Made by a program: the position numbers and the translations under genes
Shown: piece by piece, positions 10,808 through 25,941 of the stretch
How the letters are laid out: each line of letters starts with the position of its first letter
Position numbering within the stretch: position 1 is the first letter of the stretch
The notes under the pieces: model-generated
What the model was told of the DNA's origin: nothing
The model's database searches: none
What the model saw: only the letters and a program-made list of their open reading frames with translations
Assembly (NCBI RefSeq): GCF_933775445.1
Contig: NC_065876.1
Coordinates: 5,146,001 to 5,210,000, forward strand
Origin: Argentina anserina
Lineage: Eukaryota; Streptophyta; Magnoliopsida; Rosales; Rosaceae
Length of the DNA stretch: 64,000 bases
Direction of reading: 5' to 3'

Positions 10808-11644
10808 TAGCCCGACAATGGATGCATTTATGCACTGAATAAATTATATATCAGATACCACTGAAAGGATTTGTCTATGGTGCAGTGCTACACACCATGT
10901 AGCACATAATCATCACCATTTAAATCCAATATTTTAAAATCTTGTGGTTCTTATGACATTTTGAAGTCAATTTTTTTATTGATATTTTTTTTACACATAC
11001 ACACAAAATAGTCTGCATAATGTGCAGCACTGCATAATAGTATTTTCCCCACTGAAACTCAAATCTTCATTCGATAGTTGATTTTTAGAAATGAACAAAG
11101 TGAGGCTTATCATCGATTTCTTATACCCTAAAAAGGGAAGCGATTCAAACAATATGAGAAATTTAAGCTCACAACACTAGCCTAATTGTGTCGCTTTGTA
11201 TATCCCATCACAAATGGAGAAATTGCAAATATGTAAATCAGTTTTCTTGTTTTCCAACTAATCAGCCATCAATGGGCTGGTACCTTTCCTTGGGATTTCC
11301 AGTGAACCCATTTCTATTGATTAGTGATTACGTTATGGTAAACGGAAAGGGCAGCGACTATTGTAATGCTAGCAAAGAGACTCCTATTTTTCATAAAGAA
11401 AGGTGGAATTGTCAATGACATTGTTCTCTCCACGCTTCTCTATCTGAAAATGTCTGATCTACCTCTCTTATACGAAAGTAAGCGTACTACTGAAGCATCT
11501 AATCAGTTACAAACGACAGACCAACTTCGAGTTCATATGTTAGATTCAAAATTATTTTCTGCTGCTGTATCTGCTAAACATAAACCGAAATCCACATATA
11601 TACTATCGAAATTAGTTCGATACTACTACTTTGAGTTTGCTGCC
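10808..11644. other. 3' flank of GAPDH gene, no gene seen
   Basis: AT-rich sequence between the solo LTR and the GAPDH stop codon. Open frames of up to 95 codons exist on the plus strand but show no family features. It probably contains the 3' UTR of the GAPDH gene (minus strand). Confidence 0.45.
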
Positions 11645-14567
<2,923 letters not shown>

Positions 14568-15295
14568 GAAGATAAACGGGATTGAACAGATTATCAGACA
14601 AGAAGCTTTGGAGTGTTGGTGTGTGTAGTGGGAAAGTACAGGAGTATCAGAGATGCTATTGTTAAGAACGAGGGCCTGACCGGAAGAACCGGTGGCTGTG
14701 AGGCAGAGCAAAGAAACTTAGTGCTGCTCTGCATGGATTTACCGTGAGATCCGGTCATACCACGATCTGGCGAGAGGTTGATTGGGCTTTGGGTTTGAGA
14801 TCCCAGCCCAAGTAGGATGCCATTGCCTAATAAGAGCGACGTAGAGTTTACATTTCAGAAATTCAGACAAACATCTCCATTTCTAGGGCATGGCCTCTTC
14901 GGCATTATTTCGCCTGATAGTTCGATCATCGTGAGTTCATACTACAGGAGTACACGGTGCCAATATTAATGGAACAGTACGTGTCAAATGTGTCTCAATA
15001 ATGTTTAGGACTAAATTTTTCACAGGCATTTGATTTTACAAAATGAAGCTTATCTTTCACAGGAATATTTTGGATAAAGTTATCTTGCATGTTTAAAGTT
15101 CTAGTGTACATATAGGCTCATAATCGAGGTTTAATTTCCTACGAGTTTTCGCGCAAACGAATTCAAATATAGTCATATAGATGCATGATAAAGAACAAGA
15201 ATCACAATAACCAAACTTGATTTTGGTTACAGAACTGAAGAGTTATTATTCAGGAATATATTAGACTGATCCCTATTATCGTAGATAAAGGAACC
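14568..15295. other. Intergenic: GAPDH 5' flank and germin-like 3' flank
   Basis: Includes the 5' leader of the GAPDH gene (minus strand, from 14568 upward) and the 3' flank of the germin-like gene. No further feature supported. Confidence 0.45.
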
Positions 15296-15928
15296 CTAAT
15301 TAGTACCAAGAAAGACACCCTTAAGTTTCTTTATCTGCACAACGTCAAGCAAAGTAGTCTTGGCTATGATATCAGTAGGGAAATCGCTTCCAAACAGTGC
15401 ATTCTCCAGAACCTGAACGCCAGGGTTCTCGCTACTGAAGCTGACAAATATAGTGGCCGGAGTTTTACCCTGATTCCAAAAGAAGTGATATAAACCTTGC
15501 GGAAAGACAATAGCATCACCCTTGTTCAAAGTCTTCATGTAAACTTTGTTGTTCGACGCAATGAACCCAGCAACTATATTACTACCTTCGGCGATAACTA
15601 TTACTTCTGTAGCCCCCCGGTGGCTGTGAAGCGGACTAACTCCATCAACATCCAGGGTTGCTAGAGCCACTGAAACACCGAGGCCGTTGAGAGCAGGAAA
15701 TACAGGGGCAACGGCAGCCGAGAATCCAGATTTGTTAATGTTCGTGGTGTTGGGAGCTTTTAGGCCGGAGAAGACGAAATCGTCTACAGTGACCTTTGCA
15801 GGGTCTTTACAGGCGTACCCTGCAAAGCTTTGAGGAGCTGTGTAGTCTGCAACACAGAAGTCTTGCACGTGTGAGGCATAGGAAGAAGAGAGGATGAGAG
15901 ACAATACGAAAAAGATAGGGGAAATCAT
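15296..15928 (-). CDS. Germin-like protein, auxin-binding protein ABP19/ABP20 type
   Basis: Secreted cupin protein of the cell wall, a single exon of 210 residues. The start at 15928 is chosen because it gives a clean signal peptide (MISPIFFVLSLILSSSYAS) and because a TATA box lies upstream at 15998-16005; an ATG further out at 16039 would put that TATA inside the coding region. The mature protein begins near VQDFCVADY with the first of two conserved Cys (second in GYACKDP). Germin box 1 GVSPLHSHRGATEV and box 2 GDAIVFPQGLYHFFWN provide the His, His, Glu, His metal ligands. The C-terminus QIKKLKGVFLGTN matches the ABP19/20 branch. NTTN and NKS sequons suggest N-glycosylation. Some members have superoxide dismutase activity; the auxin link for this branch is from literature on peach and is not shown by sequence. 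Confidence 0.95.
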   Translation of the reverse strand: MISPIFFVLSLILSSSYASHVQDFCVADYTAPQSFAGYACKDPAKVTVDDFVFSGLKAPNTTNINKSGFSAAVAPVFPALNGLGVSVALATLDVDGVSPLHSHRGATEVIVIAEGSNIVAGFIASNNKVYMKTLNKGDAIVFPQGLYHFFWNQGKTPATIFVSFSSENPGVQVLENALFGSDFPTDIIAKTTLLDVVQIKKLKGVFLGTN

Positions 15929-15997
15929 ATTGTTAATTCTCTGCAGAAGTTGAGAGGGTGAATTTGAGCTGTGTGTATCTTTCTTACTGGGAGGCAT

Positions 15998-16005
15998 TTT
16001 ATATA
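15998..16005 (-). promoter_or_regulatory. TATA box of germin-like gene
   Basis: TATATAAA on the minus strand, about 70 bases upstream of the chosen ATG at 15928. The spacing leaves room for a transcription start about 30 bases downstream and a short leader. Confidence 0.65.
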
Positions 16006-16478
16006 TAGCTAGAGACTCTAGCCTAGAGTGCAATACCATTTCAGGTAAGGAATCATACAGAAATAACTACTGCATCAATTACAGGATCACGATTAAAAGG
16101 CATATGAATTCATCATGCAGCTGGTCGATCAACAATATTCTAATAATGGAAATCGCATAAATTACGATACGTTTCATTGCATATAGAAAATTATGACTTG
16201 AATATACACTCCTATTTTATAAAGAATGAGCGCCTTAGCTTAGGCTAAATTTTCGACGAATATGGTAAGAGAGCCTCGATCTCCCGTGGATCACTATGAC
16301 TAAACTTCCCCAGAATTCAAATGGTGATCTACCCTGTTTCAGAGAAGTCGGAAAGAAAGTCAATATCGAAATTGAACGTACAGTATATTAGGTTTTATCA
16401 ACTATGAACTATGGGAATTAAATTAAACATGGAGAATTGTTTACCAAAATTGACGAAACGAGTTAAAATTTAAGTACT

Positions 16479-16654
16479 TGTTCCGGGAGAATTATTATTC
16501 TACCTGTCTTAGCCTAATAGATTTCCTGTTAGGAGATAGATTAGCATCTCCGTAATAGATTAGGACTCCGAATCCTACGGGATTGTGGTTTTGTAATGCC
16601 TATATAAAGGCCACCATATCATTCAATAATACACAATTATTTCATCCTGAAACA
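16479..16654 (+). repeat. 5' LTR of the complete copia element
   Basis: 176 bp, TG..CA, with a TATA-like TATATAAAGG near 16602. Followed at once by CGTTATCAGCACG, a sequence that follows the LTR of many plant copia elements and likely serves as primer binding site, although I cannot name its tRNA with certainty. Confidence 0.88.
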
Positions 16655-18419
16655 CGTTATCAGCACGTTGCTCTAAAACCCTGAATTTTTAGAGCCCTAT
16701 TTTTTTTCTCTCTCTCTCCTCCGCCGGCCGCCGTCGATTCCAAGCTCCGCCATCTCCTCGCCGGCGCACCCCCCGCAGCCCCTGCACGCAGCCCCCGCAG
16801 CCCCGCGCGCAGCCCCTGCACGCTGCCCCCGCAGCCCCGCAGGGTATCCTCCACATTCGCTCCGCAAAAACATCTTTTTGCCCCGACAAACCCCGCATCA
16901 GAGGATTCAAAATTGCTCCTCCCGCATATATACGCAATGAACGTGAACTGCACAAGCAAACTCTTCGCTCAAGAGAAGCTACTCCCGTCTTCTCTACCCT
17001 TTTGGGCCTTTAAACTATTTCTCTTTTTTCCTTTTTCTTTTCCTATTGCTTATTAAATCATTTATTTGCACGTTTTCGTTTTCTAACTCTGTTTCGCGTG
17101 CTTGCATAGGAAAAGTGATTACTCGTCGTACTATGGTGATGACATTCATGCCGAGATGAACGATACTTTTGCCATCTACATACGATTCCGATCGTATCCT
17201 CCCAAGATTTTTATGTCATCGGACGAAGATCGAAAAGGAATTCAACAAGCAACTTCATGCATGACGATCGATTTGCAAAGCAATTTACTTATATGCGGTC
17301 TATTTGGCAGACCAACAAGTATGTTTTTCTTAAAGTTGCTGTTTTTGAAGATATATATATAAATTATCGGGCGCTATTAGGCTTTTTCATGTCTTCTTTT
17401 CCGGCCTTTCTTATAACGCCGATGAGACCAAAGAGGGATATGATTCCCCTCTTGGTCGACGTTTTTCGTGTGACGGTTCTGGGGGAGTCACGTTATTATT
17501 TAAAAAGGAAGATATCGATTTCGTGTGGTCGCCTGAGTGCACCGCTGTTTTGGGTGCGATCATGAGAATCGCCGATATGCATCGATTATTTTGTGACCAT
17601 ATACATCACAACCCTTCTAATTCCGGTTACATACTTGAATATTTCGATTATTCGAAACCTATACAACCCTCGTTTCTTATGGATGCGTCGCCATCGCGAC
17701 TGTTATTTGAATGTTTGAGTTTTCTTAAACTCATGTCTATAAACGATAATCCCAAGGTCTACGTACTCATTTATTTGAGTTGATTCATTACTCTGATGCA
17801 GCACTATTTGCTGACAAAAGATCCCAAAAATAAAGAATTCTATGGGACACACTTAAAGTGATTTAATGAACGTCTATGACGTTGTATTATCAGAGTTGAC
17901 CTTGATGCATACTCCACATCCAAGAAACGCATGTCCTTTTTGGCACCTGTATCTATTTCTTGAGGGAATCTTGGAGATGGAAAAGTAACATTCTTCCATT
18001 CTCAAGTAAGCAAACATTTTTGAGCCTCAGGCTAAGGCTCCGCCCAATCCGATATGCAAGATTTTGTTGCTACGGACTTTTGATTAGTCACTCTATTTTG
18101 ACTATGTCTTCTGCTTACTATTTTTCAAGTATGACGTTGGCATTGCCATGATTATTGCTCGACTTTATCCTAAGTCGTCTATTGGAATTGGAAGTTTGTT
18201 TGTGTTGTATTAAATATTGGCATATTCTATAAAATTTCTCGTCTTTCTTGGACTTGTGAGAATTTTATTTGCCTTGGCTTAGCATGCATGGTCAACGTTT
18301 ACAACTCACGTGGTTTTTAAATTGGCCGCTTTTGGGTTACATGGGACCCCAATAGCACTACATTGTGATTTTGGACTTTGAAATTTGGAAAACGGACCTC
18401 GGAACGTCAAAATTGACGT

Positions 18420-18780
18420 CGTTTTTTCCGGTTACTGTTCCGGAGTTTCCGGAACGTTTTCCGGCGTTTTACCGGCGTATTCGCCGCCTTCCGGCCATTT
18501 GCCGGCGTTTCCGGCACCGCCATCCGGTTCCGGACGGTGTTCCCTGTCGGACCTGAAGTTACGGCCTCCATACCGGCCAGGTCCGGCCACCCCGGCCGGA
18601 TTTCCGGCAATCGGTGCCGCCGGCTTCCGACGAGTTTTTCCGACGTTTTTTTTCCGTCGTTTCTCGTCATGTTTTCCGCATATTTCAGCAGTTCTTGCTG
18701 TCACGTATTCCCAGTCCAAATTTCACCCGGTTTTGAGTTAATTTGACATGGTTTTCCGGTTAATTTTCCGGTTTTCTCCA
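18420..18780 (+). repeat. CCGG-rich low-complexity stretch inside the copia element
   Basis: Repeated TTCCGG/GCCGG words for about 350 bases, far richer in GC and CpG than the rest of the element. Open in several frames because of its composition, not because of a gene. It lies between the gag-like and integrase-like parts. Confidence 0.6.
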
Positions 18781-19506
18781 AGTCATTTCATAGCTCAAAT
18801 GATTTTATTATTATTGGTGACCACCCGCACCAAATGGAAGGTTTTCCACCGTAATTGTTTGGTATTCAACTGCTCCAATACCATGTTTTTCCAACTCTTG
18901 AGTTGAAGAATGTAGTTCTATTGCCATGTGATACATTCGATGGGATTGCCATTTGTTTCAATCCCCTCTCTTACAATATCCTACGGCGTATTGTGTAGAG
19001 AAGTTCACTGCGTTGTTGACTCTCTTGATCTTCATTTTGGGAATGTCCCGCCGTGAAATCGAGTGTCTTGCTAATTGCGTAACCACCCACACTGTCCTAC
19101 GGCGCAGGTAGTTGTTTTACGGATCTCGTGCGGAGATTGTGTTGTATATCTTCGTGCCTTGCTAAGTTTTAAAGGCCATACATGCCAATGATAGATTTTC
19201 ATCTTGATATTTGTGTTAAGAATGGAGAGGAATAAATCTGTCAGATTTCATTGACAATATCTTTTTCAAGCTTCGACAGTAGCTTTGTTAGCCTGTAGAC
19301 ATCGTTTTGCTTGCCTGCAGCAGTAGCTTTATGTAACTCAAGATTCTTTGAATCATGGGTTCGGTTTTACTGTCTTCTCGGTTTTGACATGATCGTTTTT
19401 TGGTCATTTTGAACAAGATATGATGATTCGAGTTCTTTGAAATTCACATTATCATCTATTTTTCATGTTCACGAAGCGATTGGAGGACCACCTCACCCAT
19501 GCTCCA

Positions 19507-19587
19507 CACGGTGAGGCCGAGCCTATCCGTGCCATGCACGGTGAGGCCGAGCCTATCCGTGCCATGCACGGTGAGGCCGAGCCTGCC
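19507..19587 (+). repeat. 30-bp tandem repeat, 2.7 copies
   Basis: The unit CACGGTGAGGCCGAGCCTATCCGTGCCATG occurs at 19507-19536 and 19537-19566 without change and continues to 19587 in a partial third copy (described here by position; the key words are GGTGAGGCCGAGCC and ATCCGTGCCATG). In one frame it gives a repeat of HGEAEPIRAM. It sits inside the copia element just ahead of the integrase fragments. Confidence 0.9.
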
Positions 19588-22500
19588 TATTTCGACGGCT
19601 CCATGGCATTAAGGCCGTCGGTGGCGGCATCCCCTCCTTCACAGGAGCTTGTGATGCCTCCCGTGTCTTCTAATGCCTCCATGAAAATCTCTGATGCCAA
19701 TCGCTCATTTTGCAAAGCTTGTTCTTTTGCTAGATTTCAAGGAAGTCCTTATTTGCTAAGGCTCCAACCGAGAACATTCCATTCTTACAAAGTATTTAAG
19801 GTGACATTAGTGGACCCTATCTAACCGAATACGGACATTTTTCGGTATTTTTATGGCATAGGTTAAGAGCATCGACGCGTTGGTCACATGTCGCTTTGCT
19901 TTCCACAAGAAACGCTGCATTCGCTAAAGTTTTTAGCTATGATCATCATACTAAGGGCTCACCACCCTTCCTATCCTCTCAAATCTATTTGAATGGATAC
20001 CATTGGAGAGTTCACCTCCACGACTTTGATGATTTCCTTTTGCATATCTACTAGGATCGTCGTTGAACATATTATTCCTCATGTTCATTCACCGCACGAT
20101 CTAGCAGAGCTCGGACTTGGTTATGGGTACTAACCTGCCGATTTTTGCATGGGGATATGTAATGATGTTGCATGCAGCGACACTTATTCGTTTCAGACCC
20201 ACAACTTGCCAAGTGTTTAGTGCGTACCAGATGGTCACTGGATACGATCCCAACGTTCTTTTCACTAACGCCTATTTGGTTAAAGTTATTTATGTGCCTC
20301 TATTGTAGTTATCTCAATGGGTCTACTTGAAACGATTAAGTATTCTGGTTGGTTATGATTTATGAATCACCAACACTTGTCCGCTATTTCCAATCTACAA
20401 CCGTTGATCTCTATCCTGCGATATTAGCAGACGGTCACTTTGATGAGACATATTTCCCGTCGTTAGGGGGAGATATGGAATGCTCCCATTCTAGTTTTAA
20501 CGCCAGGAATTGACGTGGTGTGGCACTATGTCTCATTAAGATTCCGCACTACTCAAAGTGAGCAAATGTGCAACGCATTATCGACCTCCCGAAAGTCAAA
20601 GATTCGATGCTTAATGACTTTACCGATATTGCGAAAGTGACGAGATCGCACATAAATGCTGTGATGTGCCGGTAAGGTTGGAACTCTCAGAATATGAGAG
20701 AATTTCATATGACCTGGTCCTAGCACCGTTGGCACCATCCCTGACAGTGGGAAGGAAGCCGGCGATGGCACCATCGTACGCTGTGGTGTTGTCGGCGCCC
20801 GTGGCATTGCACCACAAAACAAGGGCGGCAAACGCAAAGATGGACTAGTAAGGGTCATAGCTTCGGTCTTGGCTCCTGCCTAGATGAGGGGGAGACCATT
20901 ATTCTCTAGAATCAAAACTAGAAAGAAGCGAAGTGCGTAGGCACAAGTATTTCGCCCATCATCAAGAGATATTCTCTAAACATGTGTATCAACTAAGTTT
21001 CTGTGGGACGCTACAGACTCTTTTTGTTGATGTTAGAGAATAATAGAAATCTCACGAATTGATCGTATATAGCGCGCGCGTGTGTTTAATGTATTGATCT
21101 CCCATGATTGATGATGTATTCGCTTATGCTCTTATTCCGTTGTAAAGCATCAACGATGAGCAACTTGACCGAAGTGGAAAGAATCAATACAGGCTGAACT
21201 AGACTTGTTATGTTGGTCGTTGTTCGTAAGTGTAATGAGAAAGATGAAGTCATGCGATATATGCAGGACTTATGGCGCAAAGATTGTCTCATTATCCTAG
21301 TATTGACTACGATGAGTTATATTCTCTCGTTATGGACATAATTGCTTTCCGCTACTTGATCAGTAATAGTGTCCATGAAAACTGATTTGCAGCATATGAT
21401 AGTGGTCATAGAATATCTGTAAAGGGATCTTGACGCAGATATGAGAGTGCCCGAGGGACTTTAAATGCCTCCAGACCACGGAGAGCTTATGTAATCAGAT
21501 TGCGACGTTCGAGAGAACGTAGTACAATCGGTTGCAAGAACTCATACCCATATGTGTTCATATGAAGCTAATTCTTGATTCTCTATTCCGTCTAAGTATA
21601 GATGATGAAGAGATTCAATGAGCTATACATTCATACATGTTAGTGTTGTTGGGACACTATTGCTTTCATTATGACGTGATTAGCTATGCGCCTATGCATT
21701 GTCATTGGACTTGCATTGCTTCTTTGACATGGGTTTAGTTCTACACTCAGTGAACCAACACAAATCCTATCCACACCAACGCCGCCAGCAGCTCCAGCAA
21801 CATCAAGGTACGCCTTGGTGTAGCAGTCGACACTGGTAGCGTAGAGGATGCGTACGGTTCCGTCTTGGACCGAAATCAGTCCTTCATTGGTCCATTCCCC
21901 CATTCTTTTCGCGAAAGACACATTAAATGTGACAAATCAGAATCTGTCCAGTTTCGTAGGTCAACTTCAACGAGACCTACAAGACAGCTCGCTCGATGAA
22001 ATATGGTGAAATTGGTACCGTTGGAAAGGCCTATGTGTATACTTTCCATGGACATCAACCATTCGTTCATAGCTATCATATTGAGTGAGTTATGGCCGTT
22101 TTAGCAAAGTAGGACAGTCCTGTCCGGAAATTTGCAAGTCAGTCAACTTCTACAGAGCATTGTGAACTGCTCCGATCGGATGAGGTTGTGAACCTTATGT
22201 CACTGGAAAGACACGGGTGTCTACTTTTCAGAACATTTTACGGTTCGCTGATACCTATTTTGACGAAGAAGTTATGACCGTTTAAGTGAGTGAAGGTCAT
22301 TCTACCCGAGAATCTGATTTTCATTGCAAACTCTTGTTTTGAGTTGTTATGCAATCTTGTTTCCTAAGATCTAAGTTTGGCTAAGTATAGCATGGATGAT
22401 CTAAGGATGTGTGGCTAGATTAATGATTAATCATTAGCCCAAGACTACGTTTGAGAAACATGTAATGAACGTTGTATACGTTGTTCTTTGTACTCCATGA

Positions 22501-22710
22501 TTATGGCACTAATCAGGGGGAGTTGTTTCGTAGACTTCAGGGGGAGTCTACCTAACATGATGCTATCAAATGTAGACGGTGCGTTGTGCTCTTTTTCCCT
22601 TCGATCAAGCTTTTGTTTTTACCCAAGAGGTTTTTATTTTGCTTGACAAGGTTTTTACCGAGGCAACGATATGTGCACCATGCAACATAGGCATGCGACA
22701 CAAGGGGGAG

Positions 22711-22894
22711 TATTCCGTGAGAATTACTATTCTACCCTTATGTGTGTCTTAGCCTAATAGGTTTCCTGTTAGGAGATAGATTAGCATCTCCGTAATAGAT
22801 TAGGACTCCGAATCCTACGGGATTGTGGTTTTGTAATGCCTATATAAAGGCCACCATATCATTCAATAATACACAATTATTTCATCCTGAAACA
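22711..22894 (+). repeat. 3' LTR of the complete copia element
   Basis: Starts TATTCCGTGAG directly after the polypurine tract and ends CCTGAAACA. About 150 bases match the 5' LTR almost base for base. Confidence 0.88.
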
Positions 22895-22899
22895 GTACT

Positions 22900-23259
22900 A
22901 ACATTATAATTGATCCCGCAACAATCACCCATTTGACACTTAGAATATCTCCATTAACTTATATTAAAATTCTCTATTTTAAAAGATGAAAATATTAAAT
23001 ATCTAAAAAATAAAAAAACCTCAATTTCAACAACTCATCTATTATATCTATACCAACCGCTTATTTATTCTATTGTATAAAATTAAATGCATATGTGTAT
23101 AATTAAATGAAAATCAAATTGAATCTCATAATATCATAATTACCAAACTAGACAAGGAATGATAAAGGGTGAATCAAGTCATTCTTTTTTTTTTTGTTAA
23201 TTTTTAGTATAAAGAGTGAATTAATTTTGGTAAGAAATAAATTTTAGAAATTGTTTTAA
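22900..23259. other. AT-rich spacer
   Basis: Between the copia element and solo LTR B. Very AT-rich, no gene seen. Ends with the target duplication TTTAA (23255-23259). Confidence 0.5.
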
Positions 23260-25936
23260 TGTAATAACCCGAAATTTTAGAAACTAAATGTCGAGTATTT
23301 TTTAAGTGTTAAACTTGTGAAATTAATTCAAGACGACAATTGGAGGTTTGCGACATTTCAAAACAAAAACGGAAACGTTCTCGGATCGTTTAATTAGAAA
23401 ACGTAACGTTACCGTAACGTATAGATCGACTTTTATTCCGTCGCTCGGTTGCAAAAACTTCCTTCACGAAAGTCGTAGAGCTCATCGATACAAATTCGTG
23501 GACACGTCATACGTTCGAATCGGACGTCGGATGCAAAAGTTATTAACGTCGGAAATTCGTTTCCGATTTTGGAAATAGTATAAAAGGAAGGAGATGAGAT
23601 TAAAAATCAGAAAATCAGATTTTTTCTAAAAATCAGATCGGGGTACTGTTCACCCGAGCTCGGGTACTGTTCACCCGACCCAAAAACCTTCTCCGGCCGA
23701 TTACTCCACCATCCGACGTCGCCTCGTGTCGTGCCACCTATCAAACTGACGGGCTCCACGAGCTCCATCTTTTGGGCTACGCCTTGCACTCCGGCGACAA
23801 CCACACACGGTGTAGCAACCGCTAGAAGTTACTGCTGTGGCGGCGCCGCCTCCTCCGACCACCATGGCTCAAGATTCTTGGGGGGTTTTGTTTGTCTCAG
23901 TCCCAGCAACATTCCTACAAAAGGAATCGAGCCAAATCGAAGTGTAAGTACCCGAATCAAAATTTCAATTTCTAGGGTTTGTGAATAGTGCCGATTTCAT
24001 GTTCTTCGTTGTTTGGACTGTTTAGACTCGGATTTAGACCTTGGTGTCAACTAGGAAGTTGTTGGAAATGTTGTTTAGGTTGTGGTGGTGAATTTTGGTG
24101 ATGATTGGTGGCGGTCGGTGAACAGTAACGCCGAATGAATAGTAAATGTGAATAGTAACGCCGCATGAATAGTGATCTGTAACAGTAACTATGAATAGTG
24201 ATATGTAACAGTAAAATGTGAACAATATCATGGTAAAACAGTAACTTTGAACAGTGTTTTGGTAAAACAGTAACTATGAACAATGGTTTAGTAAAAACGG
24301 TGATTAGTAAACATGAACAGTGTTCCATGAACAATGTTTTATGAACAATATTTAGCTGTGCTGAACTCGTCACCTGATATTTTAAGTATCATTTTCTAAG
24401 CATTTATCGTGCTATTAGGTGACTGACGAAACGACTGAGGAAATTACTTTCAGGGTCGTGGAAGTTGCACGCACGAAAGAAGGTGAGTAAAATCTCACTT
24501 ATTTACGAATCTACCCTTGCGGTGATTCCAAGATTTTTGCAAGAGTTTTTAATATTGAATTACGACACGTATATAATATAGTGGATTACGTATATATCGT
24601 ATAAATGGTAATAAGTACATATATATATAGTTTGCTATATTATATACTGTTATGAATTCATTGGAATTGGTTATTTCGAATGACGAGAATTAAATGTTGA
24701 GCATGTGATGTGATTTTTGTACAATATGAGGTGTGATTATTGTACGTGGTTTTAACATGAGTTTGTTAAAATGTTTTGTCTTCGGACGAGTTTTTGTCTT
24801 CGGACGTGTTTATGAAATATGACATGTATACGATATAATGGATTATATATAAATTGTATAAATGGTAAATATGTACATATATATATAGTTTGCTATATAA
24901 TATACTGTTATGATTTTATCGTGATTTATGTCATTTCGATGACGAGATTTAAATATTGAGCATGTGATTTTGATTTGTACAATATGATGTGAGATTATTG
25001 TACGTGATTTTAACATTGAGTTTGTTAAAATGTTGATTTGTCTTCGGACATGATTTTTGGTACAATATGATGTGAGATTATTGTACGTGATTTTTAACAT
25101 TGAGATTGTTAAAATGTTGATTTGTCTTCGGACGTGATTGGTACAATATGATGTGAGATTATTGTACGTGTTTGGCAAGTCGGAACCTAGCCTTTGGCCG
25201 GGCGAAAGTTACGATACAGTTAGAGCTCTAGTCTGTCTGCCTTAGTACTGCATGTGAGGTAACGGGTGGTTATCTGCTCATGGGTACTCAGATTGTTTTG
25301 GATGTTGGGTAGCGGGTGGCTATCCAACGTCGGCGGTGTATTACGAGAGGGGTAACAGATGTGTACCAGCGTTCTTGGTACCCGTAATATAAATGCATTT
25401 GGGTAACCAGAAGGGTTACTTAATTTCTCATGAGCGTTTTATTTCATATTTCTTTGGGACAACCAGATGTGCCGTCCACTGACTCATGAGTGCATTTATA
25501 TTTGTTTGATTTGTGAATTTTCGTATATATTGATATGCGAGTTATATATTTTCATTTTACTCATACGAGCTGTAAAGCTTACCGGGTTTGTGTTTACAAT
25601 CCCGGTGCACCAATTCGATGGTGTAGTGGATAACTCCGCAGGTGTGGATTAGCGGGAATTGACGGACCACTCAGAGGACTTGAAGTTATTTATCTCCAGC
25701 TTATGTGAGGATTTTGTGTGACTATCTTGTGAGGTTGTTGTGAGGATTATACATTTCCATTTGTTATAATGATGAATTATAATTTGGTTGTAATAATCGG
25801 TTTGACTGAGTTGTATTTTGAACTCAGAGATGATTCGCTGTGGCATTTTAAATGATTTCGATTTCATCGAGATTGTTTGGTGTTTAACGACTTTGAAATT
25901 TTGAGTTTTTATACTCGAAATTTTGGGGTCGTTACA
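23260..25936 (+). mobile_element. Large solo LTR, copy B (2677 bp)
   Basis: Begins TGTAATAACCCGAAATTTTA and ends GGGGTCGTTACA, flanked by the exact repeat TTTAA (23255-23259; 25937-25941). The ends form an imperfect terminal inverted repeat (TGTAATAACCC / GGGGTCGTTACA). TATA box GTATAAAAGG near 23578, splice-donor-like GGTGAGTAAAATCTCACT near 24482, hairpin at 25581-25606. A block of roughly 240 bases (with GTACAATATGATGTGAGATTATTGTACGTG and TTGTCTTCGGAC) is repeated in tandem with variation between about 24550 and 25170, which explains most of the extra length over copies A and D. Region 24120-24340 is rich in TGAATAGTAA/GAACAGTAA words. Confidence 0.87.
25581..25606 (+). other. Conserved hairpin in solo LTR B
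   Basis: Same 26-base palindrome as in copy A: arms ACCGGG..TTGT and ACAA..CCCGGT. Confidence 0.7.
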
Positions 25937-25941
25937 TTTAA

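Larger units (their letters stand above)
16479..22894 (+). mobile_element. Complete but decayed Ty1/copia retrotransposon with two LTRs
   Basis: Flanked by the exact 5-bp duplication GTACT (16474-16478 and 22895-22899). 5' LTR 16479-16654, polypurine tract CAAGGGGGAG at 22701-22710, 3' LTR 22711-22894. The LTRs are nearly identical over about 150 bases; the 3' copy has TA instead of TG at its start and an extra TTATG-type block. Inside, the plus strand shows fragments in broken frames: a gag-like stretch near 17800-17900, GAG-pre-integrase and integrase fragments from about 19690 (GDISGP, then STRWSHV at about 19875, and DETYFPSLGGD at about 20437-20469), and RT-like pieces (FRYLIS) near 21345. 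No uninterrupted pol frame remains and the RT/RNase H part seems shortened. So the element is old in its coding part although its LTRs are well kept. Confidence 0.9.

Noticed and set aside
18385..18741. Open frames of up to 118 codons on both strands
   Set aside because: They result from the CCGG-rich low-complexity stretch inside the copia element; the encoded peptides are Pro/Arg/Gly runs.
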